From Bacteroidales bacterium (GTDB taxonomy: Bacteria > Bacteroidota > Bacteroidia > Bacteroidales > GCA-2748055): 64,000 nt of DNA. Of the stretch, positions 9,261 through 17,269 are shown one piece after another (position 1 is the stretch's first letter; every line of letters begins with the position of its first letter). The translations under genes and the position numbers were made by a program. Location of the stretch: the NCBI GenBank assembly GCA_020636775.1, contig JACJXF010000001.1, positions 248,001-312,000 on the forward strand. The letters run 5' to 3'. The notes under the pieces were generated by a model that was given only the letters and a program-made list of their open reading frames with translations, ran no database searches and had not been told where the DNA came from.

Positions 9261-10175
9261 TTACACAGCCGACATTAATTCTTTACGAAATGGGATAGAC
9301 GATTGAGCTCCCATACGGGTAACTGTTATGGCAGAAGATCTTGCCGCCAGTTTTACAGCATCTTCAACCGACAAACCTTCAGAAAGCCCAACACACAGGG
9401 AGCCGGAGAAACAATCCCCAGCGGCAGTGGTATCTGCTGCCTTAACTTTTACAGCTTCCACAATGTGATAATTATTATTCTCTTTTATAAAAGCTCCCAG
9501 GGAGCCAAGAGTAATAACAACAATATCGACCCCTTTTGCACTGATGACATCTGCCGCCTGCCTGGCACGATCCCAGTTAGTAACCTTAATTCCGGACAGG
9601 ATTTCAGCCTCTGTCTTATTCGGTGTAATCATATACAGCTTTTTTAATAAGTCTTCTGAGAGGGCTCTGGCCGGAGCTGGGTTTAGGATTACAGGTATTC
9701 CTTTCTTGTAGGCAAGATCAGCCGCATATTCAACGGTTTCAATGGGAATTTCCAGCTGCATGAGCACCAGATCCCCGCTTTCTATTTCAGATTTAGCACT
9801 TTCTATATCTGCAGGACATAAACTGGCATTTGCACCCGAAGCAACTACAATGCAGTTTTCCCCGGCTGAGTCAACAGTAATAAGAGCTACCCCTGAAGGG
9901 TTTTTTGGATCTGAAAAAATATACCTGGTATTTATTCCCTCGGCTTTGTACAATTCAATGGATTGCTTTCCAAAAACATCATTACCGGTTTTGGAAATGA
10001 ATGTCACTGTTCCTCCCATTCTCGCTGCAGCAACAGCCTGGTTTGCTCCTTTTCCTCCGGGATTCATGAGAAAAGTTCCTCCAATAACTGTTTCCCCGGG
10101 GATAGGAAGGCGGTCGGCTTTAATTACCATGTCGGTATTACAGCTCCCGATTACTATAATTTTTTTGGTTTGCAT
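9261..10175 (-). CDS. rbsK: Ribokinase (PfkB family)
   Basis: 304 residues. The N-terminal PfkB signature GGKGANQAVAAARMGG and the C-terminal signature with the catalytic Asp, DTTAAGDCFSGSL, are both present, along with VIGSCNTDMV at the start and NPAPA in the middle. Ribokinase phosphorylates D-ribose to ribose 5-phosphate with ATP in the cytoplasm. As first gene of an operon with SusC/SusD and three ADP-ribosylglycohydrolases, it indicates that the imported substrate yields free ribose. A TAnnTTTG-type -7 element lies just upstream on this strand. Other PfkB sugar kinases are possible, but length and motifs fit ribokinase best. Confidence 0.92.
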   Translation of the reverse strand: MQTKKIIVIGSCNTDMVIKADRLPIPGETVIGGTFLMNPGGKGANQAVAAARMGGTVTFISKTGNDVFGKQSIELYKAEGINTRYIFSDPKNPSGVALITVDSAGENCIVVASGANASLCPADIESAKSEIESGDLVLMQLEIPIETVEYAADLAYKKGIPVILNPAPARALSEDLLKKLYMITPNKTEAEILSGIKVTNWDRARQAADVISAKGVDIVVITLGSLGAFIKENNNYHIVEAVKVKAADTTAAGDCFSGSLCVGLSEGLSVEDAVKLAARSSAITVTRMGAQSSIPFRKELMSAV

Positions 10176-10200
10176 GAAAATTCATTTAGATGGTAGTGAA

Positions 10201-10208
10201 CAAATATA
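10201..10208 (-). promoter_or_regulatory. Candidate -7 element of the ribokinase/SusCD operon
   Basis: Reading the minus strand, TATATTTG matches the Bacteroidota -7 consensus TAnnTTTG exactly and ends about 26 bases before the ribokinase start. No well-spaced -33 TTTG is seen; the nearest TTG lies a few bases too far. The intergenic stretch up to 10397 separates two divergent units and probably holds the operator as well. Confidence 0.45.
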
Positions 10209-10397
10209 TGTAATCCTATTGCCGAAAAAGTACAATAATGAAGATATTATAGTAATAACAAATGACAGATACTATTTAGCAAAATTTATTATTTAATTGA
10301 TTTATAATTATTTAAAGCGCAACATATTAATATTTTTTATGTGTATTACAATAATTATAAAATAAATGTTGATATTGTAAAACACAAAATCCAGCTT

Positions 10398-11918
10398 ATG
10401 ATAAAATCGGAAGCCGTAATATTTCTTATCAACTCAATGTCGAAACCCGAAAAAAAAGCTTTCACCATTGCTTCAACAGGTTCCGAAGCAAATCCGGATT
10501 ACCTGGAGATGTACCAGATTATTGTGAAAGACAGAAATATTCGACCTGAAACTCTAAGAAAAAAATTTGAAGACAAGGTGCCGGGCTCATCATATGATAC
10601 TGCAGTTAAATATCTGCACAAAAGGATCCTGGATATTATGCTCGACCTAAGAGAGGAACAGGATGGATATTATTCCCTTTACAATAAAATTCTTAAAGCC
10701 AGAATACTTTTTGAAAAATCTCTTTTTAAAGAATGTTTCAACCTTCTTCAGCAGGTAATTAAAAAAGCAAGGGAGCTGGAAAACTATAATGCATTACTAT
10801 TTGCATCCAAGCTGGAACTTGAGTACCTGCTTATTCTTAACCTGCCTGATATTGATGAAAAAACGCTATTAAACAAACAATTCTCAATAAATGAAACCTT
10901 ACGATTCATCCAGAAAGTAAATCAGCAATCTTCATTGTATGAGCTTCTCAAACACAGGATTACCTACAAAGGCAATGTAAGATCAGAAATGCAAAAAACA
11001 GAATTAAATGACCTTGTGGTTAGCGAGATGAGTATTGTTGCTTCATCAAACCTTGAAAATTTTGAAATAAAAAAACTCCACCAGCTATTTCAGGCAAACT
11101 ATCTTATTTCAGTTGGAGATCATAAATCCGCTCTGCAATCTTATTACGAATTGAATCTGCTATTTGAAACCAATAAACAACTCTGGACCGATCCTCCCAT
11201 ATACTATCTCCTTACTCTGGAAGGAGTTTTGGAAAGTCTCCGAGGAATCCGCAATTACGAAGGCATGGTATATTTTACCGATCAGCTTAAAAAAATTAAG
11301 AGTCCGTCTTCCAGTTTCAATGCAAACGTAAGCTGTCTCAATTTTCTTTATGAACTTATCCCCTTACTTGATAATGGAGATTTTGCAAGCTGTGAAACAT
11401 TAATTGAAAAGCAACAGAAGACCCTTTTTGCTAAAACTAACCTGCTTAGTCTGCCCAGGCAGGCAGAATTAAACCTGTATTCGGCACTGGTATATATCGG
11501 ACTCAGAAAATTTCACCAGGCCCGCACTTTCCTTAATCAGATTATACTGATCGGGAAGAACTTTTACAACTTGCCACTTTACAGAACCATTCGTCTGGTA
11601 AATCTCATGTTGCTCTATGAAATGAATGAAATGTCACTTATTAAATCTGAGACCCGTTCCATACGCAGAGACATGCACGATATTGAGAAAGGATACAGGA
11701 TTGAACGAATCATGCTAAACTTTGTAAATAAAAGTGATATTCCTGTCTATATGGAAAAAAGAGAATTATACTGGGATCGCCTGAGCCCGGAACTTAATGA
11801 AATAAAAAATGACGTCTTTGAACACCAGGTTCTGAAAATTTTTGATTTTCCTGCATGGATTGAAAGCAAAATTTTGAAAATTCCACTTTCTGAAATACTG
11901 CAAAATAAAAGCTTCTGA
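10398..11918 (+). CDS. Helical-repeat protein of unknown function, divergent from the ribose-type operon
   Basis: 506 residues from the ATG at 10398; a GTG at 10341 in the same frame would add an AT-rich stretch that does not look coding. No signal peptide or membrane segment. The N-terminal 80 residues are helical and basic (KKAFTIAS, LRKKFEDKVPGSSYDTAVKYLHKRI) and could form a winged-helix-like DNA-binding unit; the rest looks like TPR-type helical hairpins (KECFNLLQQVIKKARELENY, ALQSYYELNLLFE, FHQARTFLNQI). I do not recognise a named family. Its divergent position next to the ribokinase operon is where a regulator would be expected (the Bacteroides rus locus also has an adjacent regulator), so a regulatory role is an inference only. 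A likely terminator follows. Confidence 0.7.
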   Translation: MIKSEAVIFLINSMSKPEKKAFTIASTGSEANPDYLEMYQIIVKDRNIRPETLRKKFEDKVPGSSYDTAVKYLHKRILDIMLDLREEQDGYYSLYNKILKARILFEKSLFKECFNLLQQVIKKARELENYNALLFASKLELEYLLILNLPDIDEKTLLNKQFSINETLRFIQKVNQQSSLYELLKHRITYKGNVRSEMQKTELNDLVVSEMSIVASSNLENFEIKKLHQLFQANYLISVGDHKSALQSYYELNLLFETNKQLWTDPPIYYLLTLEGVLESLRGIRNYEGMVYFTDQLKKIKSPSSSFNANVSCLNFLYELIPLLDNGDFASCETLIEKQQKTLFAKTNLLSLPRQAELNLYSALVYIGLRKFHQARTFLNQIILIGKNFYNLPLYRTIRLVNLMLLYEMNEMSLIKSETRSIRRDMHDIEKGYRIERIMLNFVNKSDIPVYMEKRELYWDRLSPELNEIKNDVFEHQVLKIFDFPAWIESKILKIPLSEILQNKSF

Positions 11919-12002
11919 CAGAAATTAGTCTACTGAAAAATTCGGTTGCTCCTTAATGAAGAAATTAGTAATCTCCTGACCCTGGATTTTCCTTGCACCT
12001 TA

Positions 12003-12034
12003 TTTCACCCGGAGAAAGGTGAAAGTGTTTTTTT
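12003..12034 (+). terminator. Rho-independent terminator after the 506-aa protein gene
   Basis: Stem TTTCACC/GGTGAAA with an 8-base loop, followed after GTG by seven T. It lies 85 bases after the stop codon of the helical-repeat protein gene and before the Moco operon leader. Confidence 0.6.
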
Positions 12035-12138
12035 CTTAATAACAAGAATAGCTTGTGTGTTTAATAAGTAGAAATCTTCACTTTCTCAATTGAAATTATT
12101 TCCGTTAATTTGTCATCTGTTTTATCACCTCGAGCCCT

Positions 12139-12290
12139 CTTATCTAAGGATTCTTCTATGATAAGCGGGACGCGGGTCCGGATGGAAACAACCGGGCCTC
12201 CCGACGGAACAAAAGTTCCCGAATTGGAAAGGGGTGGATGAATTCTTCCTGTCAGGAAGGATTTCTTCCTTTTTCCGTTTTTCCCGTCGG
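12139..12290 (+). ncRNA. Structured leader upstream of the molybdenum cofactor operon (possible Moco-type riboswitch)
   Basis: The 429 bases between 11918 and 12348 contain a compact series of hairpins: CTTATC/GATAAG (12139-12165), GGAC/GTCC (12168-12179), CGGG/CCCG (12193-12203), GGAAC-AAAA-GTTCC (12206-12219) and CTTCCT/AGGAAG (12245-12259). A long-range pair CCGACGG (12201-12207) with CCGTCGG (12284-12290) would close the last three but shares bases with two of the local hairpins, so the two folds are partly exclusive. A structured leader with alternative folds ahead of moeA/moaA/moaC is what a molybdenum cofactor riboswitch looks like, but I cannot confirm a match to the known consensus. 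The base pairs are seen; the function is inferred. Confidence 0.5.
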
Positions 12291-12347
12291 CCGGCTCACA
12301 AATATTGTTTCCATGCAATTTGTTGAAGAAATTTTATTCCATTAAAA

Positions 12348-13082
12348 ATGGATCTGAGTTTTCTGTTGGTTGTATTTGTTATCGCTTTCCTCTATAGTTC
12401 GGTCGGACATGGAGGTGCCAGCGGCTATCTGGCCATCATGGCTCTATGGGGTTTCGAAACCCTGGTAATGCGCACCTCGGCACTGAGTCTGAACCTTTTT
12501 GTATCGGGTATAGCTTTTGCCAATTTTTATCGCGGGGGATATTTCCGTCCAGGACTTTTGCTTCCCCTCGTTATTAGCTCTGTTCCATTTGCCTGGCTGG
12601 GTGCCTCCCTCGAAATAAATCCTGTAACCTACAAAATAATCCTGGGCATTTTTCTGGCCATCGCAACTCTCAGAATGATCATCCAGACCAACACACAGTC
12701 AGGAGAGACCAGAAATTTTCCAGTTTGGCTGGCACTCATTACCGGGGCAGTACTTGGCTTTTTTTCAGGGATGATAGGTATTGGCGGTGGAATTATTCTG
12801 AGTCCACTGCTGATTCTTATGCGCTGGGCTACTCTGAAAGAAGCGGCAGCCATTTCCGCAGCCTTTATCTTCCTGAATTCGGCCAGCGGACTTACATCAA
12901 CCATTCTGAATACCAGCGGTGCTCACTGGGCCGATCATTTTCTGCTAATGACCCTTGTTGCCATTGGCGGGGGATTGCTTGGGTCCTGGGCCGGGAGTTT
13001 TAAAATTCCTCTGAAGGGTTTAAAATATGTACTGGCCTCCGTGCTCCTGATGGCAAGCGTCAAACTACTGATAATCGTATGA
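12348..13082 (+). CDS. TSUP (TauE/SafE-type) membrane permease
   Basis: 244 residues, almost entirely hydrophobic with about eight membrane segments. The N-terminal FLYSSVGHGGASGYLAIMA and the internal repeat GFFSGMIGIGGGIILSP are the two glycine-rich repeats typical of TSUP anion permeases, which move sulfite, sulfoacetate or related anions across the inner membrane. It is the first gene after the structured leader and overlaps the MobB-like gene by 4 bases (ATGA), so it belongs to the Moco operon. A role in sulfur-anion or oxyanion handling linked to molybdoenzymes is inferred; the substrate is unknown. Confidence 0.88.
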   Translation: MDLSFLLVVFVIAFLYSSVGHGGASGYLAIMALWGFETLVMRTSALSLNLFVSGIAFANFYRGGYFRPGLLLPLVISSVPFAWLGASLEINPVTYKIILGIFLAIATLRMIIQTNTQSGETRNFPVWLALITGAVLGFFSGMIGIGGGIILSPLLILMRWATLKEAAAISAAFIFLNSASGLTSTILNTSGAHWADHFLLMTLVAIGGGLLGSWAGSFKIPLKGLKYVLASVLLMASVKLLIIV

Positions 13083-13609
13083 AAGAATTATCCAACTGGC
13101 TGCTTATATCCGGCTCCGGCAGAAATGTCGGAAAGACAAGTCTTATATGCGCTATTCTGAATGAAAACCTTGCAATAAAACCTGTTGCTGTAAAAATATC
13201 CTCACATCTGCATGACTTACCCGCTTATTCAGAATGGATCATCAGGGAAAAGGAATATTCAATTATCCGGGAGAACTCAATCTCTTCAAAAGACAGCTCC
13301 AAAATGCTGCAGGCCGGAGCTGATGAGGTTTTTTACGCTCAGGGTGCCGACATTCATTTGACAGCCATCATGGAAACAATTACCGGATTAACCTCAAACA
13401 GGCCTGTTGTTTGTGAATCGGGAGGACTCAGAAACCTGATTGTCCCGGGGGTTTATATCCTGGTTAAGGGGGAGGACAGGCTTGCAAAACCGGGAGTAAA
13501 GAAACTTGAAGCCTTTGCCGATCTGGTTGTATCGCCTGATGAAGCCATGAATGGAAATCTGCAGAAGAAAATATTTTTTAAAAATAACAGCTGGTATATA
13601 AAATCCTGA
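13079..13609 (+). CDS. mobB: MobB-like P-loop protein of molybdopterin guanine dinucleotide synthesis
   Basis: 176 residues. A P-loop lies at the very N-terminus (ISGSGRNVGKTSLICAIL, Walker A GSGRNVGKTS) and PVVCESGGLRNLIVPGV follows in the second half. MobB binds GTP and assists MobA in attaching GMP to molybdopterin; here no mobA is present in the window. The gene overlaps the permease by 4 bases and is followed by moeA after one base. The assignment rests on the P-loop, the size and the operon; other small P-loop GTPases or dethiobiotin-synthase-like proteins remain possible. Confidence 0.7.
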   Translation: MKELSNWLLISGSGRNVGKTSLICAILNENLAIKPVAVKISSHLHDLPAYSEWIIREKEYSIIRENSISSKDSSKMLQAGADEVFYAQGADIHLTAIMETITGLTSNRPVVCESGGLRNLIVPGVYILVKGEDRLAKPGVKKLEAFADLVVSPDEAMNGNLQKKIFFKNNSWYIKS

Positions 13610-13610
13610 T

Positions 13611-14786
13611 ATGATCAATTTTGAAGAAGCTGATGCGTTTGTAAGATCAATAATTCCTCCGGGGAAAACGGAAAGAGTCCCCCTGGCAAATAGCCTGATG
13701 CGGGTGCTTGCGGAGGATGTTGTGGCCGACATGAATATGCCTCCCTTCAATAAATCTGCAGTGGATGGATTTGCATGTCGCAGGGAAGATCTTGGAAAAG
13801 CTCTTCGTGTAACTGAAACTATCGCTGCCGGCAGTGCCCCGAAATTTATTGTTGACGAAGGTTTGTGCACCAGAATTATGACAGGTGCCGAGGTTCCCGT
13901 GGGTGCAGATTGTGTAATAATGCTCGAAGAAACCGAAGCGGATAAGGAGGGTAATATTATTTTCAGGGGTTCAAAAACTTCTTCCAATATATGCCTTTTC
14001 GCAGAAGATGTGAAGACGGGAGAAAAACTGGTTTCTGCCGGAACTCTTCTGAAACCAAGACATATTCCTGTTCTTGCATCTATGGGATATGTGAATCCAC
14101 TCGTTTATAAACAACCCTCAATAGGTATTCTTTGCACCGGAAGCGAGCTGGTGGACGCTTCACAAAAACCTTCCCGGTCGCAGATACGAAACAGCAACGG
14201 CCCGCAGCTGGAGGCCCAGTGCAGCGAGATGGGCCTTCCCACTGTAAGTTTTGGAATTATTGCCGATTCGAAAGAAAAACTCCGTGAATCATTGCAGCTG
14301 TCCATCTCAAAAAATAATGTAAGCATCATTTCTGGAGGAGTTTCGGTAGGAGATTTTGATTATGCTCCTGAAATCATTATAGAACTTGGATTTGAAATAC
14401 ATTTCCATGGGATGAATGTTAAACCGGGGAAGAGAATTCTCTTTGCCTCCAGAAACGGACATTATATATTCGGTTTGCCCGGAAATCCCGTATCAGCCCT
14501 GGTCCAGTTTGAAATGCTTGTTAAACCCCTGTTATTGCTGCTGCAACATGCAGCTGAAATCCCCTCCATGGAAAAAAGGATGCTGAGGGAAGACTATAAA
14601 ATAAAGAATGCCAGCCGACTGAGTTTTGTGCCGGTGATGATTGAATCAGACGGGTCGGTCAGACCGGTTGAATATCATGGTTCAGCTCATATCTTTGCTT
14701 TTGCCTCTGCTAACGGCTTTATGAAAGTCCCAAAAGGGATTACCATTCTTAAAGAAGGAGATCTTGTTGATGTACGATGCATTTAA
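13611..14786 (+). CDS. moeA: Molybdopterin molybdenumtransferase MoeA
   Basis: 391 residues, normal for MoeA. Seen: MPPFNKSAVDGFA, RIMTGAEVPVGADCVIMLEE, GILCTGSELV, IISGGVSVGDFDY and FGLPGNPVSALVQFE. MoeA inserts molybdate into the adenylylated molybdopterin dithiolene. The MoeA domain order (N-terminal, substrate-adenylate-binding MogA-like domain, C-terminal barrel) appears complete. It overlaps moaA by 17 bases. Confidence 0.96.
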   Translation: MINFEEADAFVRSIIPPGKTERVPLANSLMRVLAEDVVADMNMPPFNKSAVDGFACRREDLGKALRVTETIAAGSAPKFIVDEGLCTRIMTGAEVPVGADCVIMLEETEADKEGNIIFRGSKTSSNICLFAEDVKTGEKLVSAGTLLKPRHIPVLASMGYVNPLVYKQPSIGILCTGSELVDASQKPSRSQIRNSNGPQLEAQCSEMGLPTVSFGIIADSKEKLRESLQLSISKNNVSIISGGVSVGDFDYAPEIIIELGFEIHFHGMNVKPGKRILFASRNGHYIFGLPGNPVSALVQFEMLVKPLLLLLQHAAEIPSMEKRMLREDYKIKNASRLSFVPVMIESDGSVRPVEYHGSAHIFAFASANGFMKVPKGITILKEGDLVDVRCI

Positions 14787-15570
14787 CAGAAATATAAACT
14801 ACCTGCGGATATCGGTTACCGACCGCTGTAACCTGCGTTGCACCTATTGCATGCCTGAAGAAGGAATCCCTTTGCTTCGACATAAAAACATTCTGAGCTT
14901 CGAGGAAATAACCGATTTTGTCAGGACAGCCGTATCGACGGGTATCACTAAAGTACGATTAACCGGGGGAGAGCCGCTGGTGAGGAAGGGAATTGTTGAA
15001 CTGGTGGAAATGCTTGGGCAGATTCCGGGGATTGAGGATCTTTCAATGACAACTAACGGAATTCTCCTGAAGAAATATGCACATGATCTTAAAAAAGCAG
15101 GACTTATGCGGGTCAATATCAGTCTTGACACCCTTGATCCGGAAAGGTTCCGGGAGATAACCCGGCTTGGCGATGTTCAGGATGTTCTCGGGGGAATTGA
15201 AGCTGCCCTGGACGCCGGATTAAAACCGGTAAAACTGAATTGTGTGATTAAAAAAAACCGGCTTGAACCCGATGCTTTGCTGGTGGCAAGATATGCAGAA
15301 GATAAAAATATTCAGGTTCGGTACATCAGGGAAATGGACCTTGATAACGGCATTTTTTATGAGGTTGACGGAGGGGAAGGCGGGAAGTGCAATACATGCA
15401 ACCGCCTTCGGTTAACAGCCAACGGAGATCTTAACCCCTGTCTTTTCGATAAAGCGTCATATAATATCCGGGAAATGGGCGCCCTGAATGCCCTGTCAGA
15501 AGCGGTGAAAAACAAACCTGCCTGCGGGACACTGAACCGGAAGGGTAAATTTTATAACATTGGAGGGTAA
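14770..15570 (+). CDS. moaA: GTP 3',8-cyclase MoaA, compact form
   Basis: 266 residues from the ATG at 14770, preceded by AAGGAG at a good distance (a TTG two codons earlier is less likely). The radical SAM cluster motif CNLRCTYC, the SAM-binding GGEPL, and the second cluster CNTCNRLRLTANGDLNPC are present, and it ends in the MoaA-typical GG. It makes the first Moco intermediate from GTP. Family members are usually about 320-340 residues; here the stretch between the barrel end (IREMDLDNG) and the second cluster is about 50 residues shorter than usual, with no frame break. All recognisable catalytic parts are kept, so it is probably functional. Confidence 0.9.
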   Translation: MYDAFNRNINYLRISVTDRCNLRCTYCMPEEGIPLLRHKNILSFEEITDFVRTAVSTGITKVRLTGGEPLVRKGIVELVEMLGQIPGIEDLSMTTNGILLKKYAHDLKKAGLMRVNISLDTLDPERFREITRLGDVQDVLGGIEAALDAGLKPVKLNCVIKKNRLEPDALLVARYAEDKNIQVRYIREMDLDNGIFYEVDGGEGGKCNTCNRLRLTANGDLNPCLFDKASYNIREMGALNALSEAVKNKPACGTLNRKGKFYNIGG

Positions 15571-15573
15571 ACT

Positions 15574-16020
15574 ATGAAGAAACTTTCTCACACCGATCCA
15601 TCCGGCCGGGCATCTATGGTTGATGTAGGTGAAAAACCCGTACAGCAGCGAAAAGCCATTGCCGAAGGATATATAAAAATCTCCCCCGATACCGTTAAAC
15701 TGATTAAAGCAAACCAGATAAAAAAAGGAGATGTACTCAGTATTTCAGAGTTCGCCGGTATACAGGGAGGCAAAAAATGCAGCGAACTGATCCCTCTCTG
15801 CCACCCCTTGCTTATCACCAAAATGGATGTGAAGGCAGAATTGCTGAAAGACAGGGTTCATGTGACAGCTGAATCACATTGCACTGGGCAGACCGGAGTG
15901 GAAATGGAAGCTCTCACGGCAGTTAGTGTTGCCCTTCTGACGGTTTATGACATGTGTAAAGCGGTAGATAAGAGCATGGAAATTTCCGCTATCAAACTCC
16001 TGAGTAAGGAAAAAAAATAA
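15574..16020 (+). CDS. moaC: Cyclic pyranopterin monophosphate synthase MoaC
   Basis: 148 residues, near the family's usual length. The active-site motifs IPLCHPL and HCTGQTGVEMEALTAVSVA are intact, with VYDMCKAVDK near the C-terminus. MoaC converts the MoaA product to cyclic pyranopterin monophosphate. It starts 3 bases after moaA and ends 4 bases before the MOSC-MogA gene, so the three are co-transcribed. Confidence 0.97.
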   Translation: MKKLSHTDPSGRASMVDVGEKPVQQRKAIAEGYIKISPDTVKLIKANQIKKGDVLSISEFAGIQGGKKCSELIPLCHPLLITKMDVKAELLKDRVHVTAESHCTGQTGVEMEALTAVSVALLTVYDMCKAVDKSMEISAIKLLSKEKK

Positions 16021-16024
16021 AGCA

Positions 16025-16948
16025 ATGATTGAAGTCAAGTCGGTAAATATCTCCCTTGAAAAAGGAACCATTAAAAAGTCCATTCCTGAAATCCTGCTCG
16101 ATTCCAGCGGGGTTGCCGGCGATGCCCATTCCGGCTCATGGCACAGGCAAGTGAGTCTTTTGGGAACTGAAAGCATTTTAAAATTCTCGTCGAAAGCAAA
16201 AAGGGAAATCAGCTTTGGCGAATTCGCTGAAAACATAACTACTGAAGGAGAAATTCTTTATAAGATGAATCCCCTGGATGTTTTGTTCAACGACACCATC
16301 AGGCTGGAGGTAACCCAGATTGGGAAAAAGTGCCATGGCGACAATTGTGCCATTTTCAGGGAAGTGGGAAATTGTGTTATGCCAAAAGAAGGAATCTTTG
16401 CGAGGGTTATAAATGGCGGAATCATGAAGCCCGGTGACAGGCTTGAATACCAGCCCCACGTATTTAAAATTGCCATAATTACCCTGAGCGACCGCGCCAG
16501 TAAAGGCGAGTATAAGGACCTCAGCGGGCAGATTCTTGAAACCCGCATAGCTTCTCATTTCGAATCCAAAAACCGAAAGTCCCGGGTTCAGCGAATCCTT
16601 ATTCCCGACGAAAGAGAAATTCTCGAAATGCAATTCAAAAAATGCCTTTCTGATAATTACGATATTATCATAACCACCGGCGGAACCGGTATCGGACCCA
16701 GAGATATAACTCCGGAAGTAGTAAACCCGTTGCTGGAAAAGGAAATCCCGGGCATCATGGATATGGTGCGCTACAAATATGGTCAGAACATTCCGGCTGC
16801 CCTTTTGAGTCGCTCGGTGGCAGGTTTAACTGGAAAAACCCTGATTTTCACCCTCCCGGGAAGCCCTAAAGCTGTAGAGGAATATATGGCGGAAATTTTA
16901 CCGGTGCTTGACCATGCTATTTTGATGGTGCATGGGCTTGGGCATTGA
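16025..16948 (+). CDS. MOSC domain fused to MogA/MoaB molybdopterin adenylyltransferase
   Basis: 307 residues with two domains. Residues 1-143 form a MOSC domain (GVAGDAHSG, FGEFAENI, KKCHGDNCAIFREVGNC, EGIFARVINGGIMKPGD), of the kind that binds Moco or activated sulfur through a conserved Cys. Residues 145-307 form a MogA/MoaB domain (IITLSDRASKGEYKD, TTGGTGIGPRDITPE, LPGSPKAVEEYM) that adenylylates molybdopterin before MoeA acts. The fusion links the adenylylation step with a Moco-handling domain. It is the last gene of the operon; a repeat-rich spacer follows. Confidence 0.9.
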   Translation: MIEVKSVNISLEKGTIKKSIPEILLDSSGVAGDAHSGSWHRQVSLLGTESILKFSSKAKREISFGEFAENITTEGEILYKMNPLDVLFNDTIRLEVTQIGKKCHGDNCAIFREVGNCVMPKEGIFARVINGGIMKPGDRLEYQPHVFKIAIITLSDRASKGEYKDLSGQILETRIASHFESKNRKSRVQRILIPDEREILEMQFKKCLSDNYDIIITTGGTGIGPRDITPEVVNPLLEKEIPGIMDMVRYKYGQNIPAALLSRSVAGLTGKTLIFTLPGSPKAVEEYMAEILPVLDHAILMVHGLGH

Positions 16949-17011
16949 TTTTTAAGCGCTGCCCCCGCTCTGCGGGGTCGCAAAGACGCGATTTAATAAC
17001 GCAATTTTTTA
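16948..17011 (+). repeat. Dispersed intergenic repeat, copy A
   Basis: TTTTTAAGCG, a GC hairpin CCCCGC-TCT-GCGGGG, then TCGCAAAGACGCGATT and GCAATTTTTTA. The same order of blocks occurs on the opposite strand at 25062-25118 and in partial form at 58982-59035. The copy begins immediately at the end of the Moco operon and may serve as its terminator. Confidence 0.6.
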
Positions 17012-17057
17012 CCGCGCATTTAAAATTGCGACCCTTGCGGTCGCGCCAAGGCATGAT

Positions 17058-17113
17058 CTGCCTGCCTGTCGCCTGCCTGTCGGTAGGCAGGGTTGGCAGG
17101 GCAGGCGGCCGCC
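17058..17113. repeat. GC-rich CTGCC/GGCAG inverted repeat
   Basis: Within the 321-base gap between the Moco operon and the endonuclease gene. It contains repeated CTGCCTG/CGCCTGC words followed by the inverted form TAGGCAGG and GGCAGGGCAGGC; one clear hairpin is CTGCCT-GTCGGT-AGGCAG. The rest of the gap up to 17269 is AT-rich and holds no recognisable gene. Confidence 0.55.
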
Positions 17114-17269
17114 TAAGCTCATTTTCTAAAAATAAAATAGCTTTCTTATAATTCCCCAAAAATAATTCCCCCAAAACCGAAACTTTATTTCGTAATAATC
17201 GCATAATGCCTAACTTAGCAGTCTGAATTGTCGGCATATTAAATGCACTACCATAACCCCAGACCATTG

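Noticed and set aside
12061..12318. 85-codon open frame on the minus strand
   Set aside because: It lies antisense to the hairpin-rich leader; composition follows the structured RNA and no motif is recognisable.
14770..15570. Frameshift or pseudogene explanation for the short moaA
   Set aside because: The frame is continuous and all cluster motifs and the C-terminal GG are intact.
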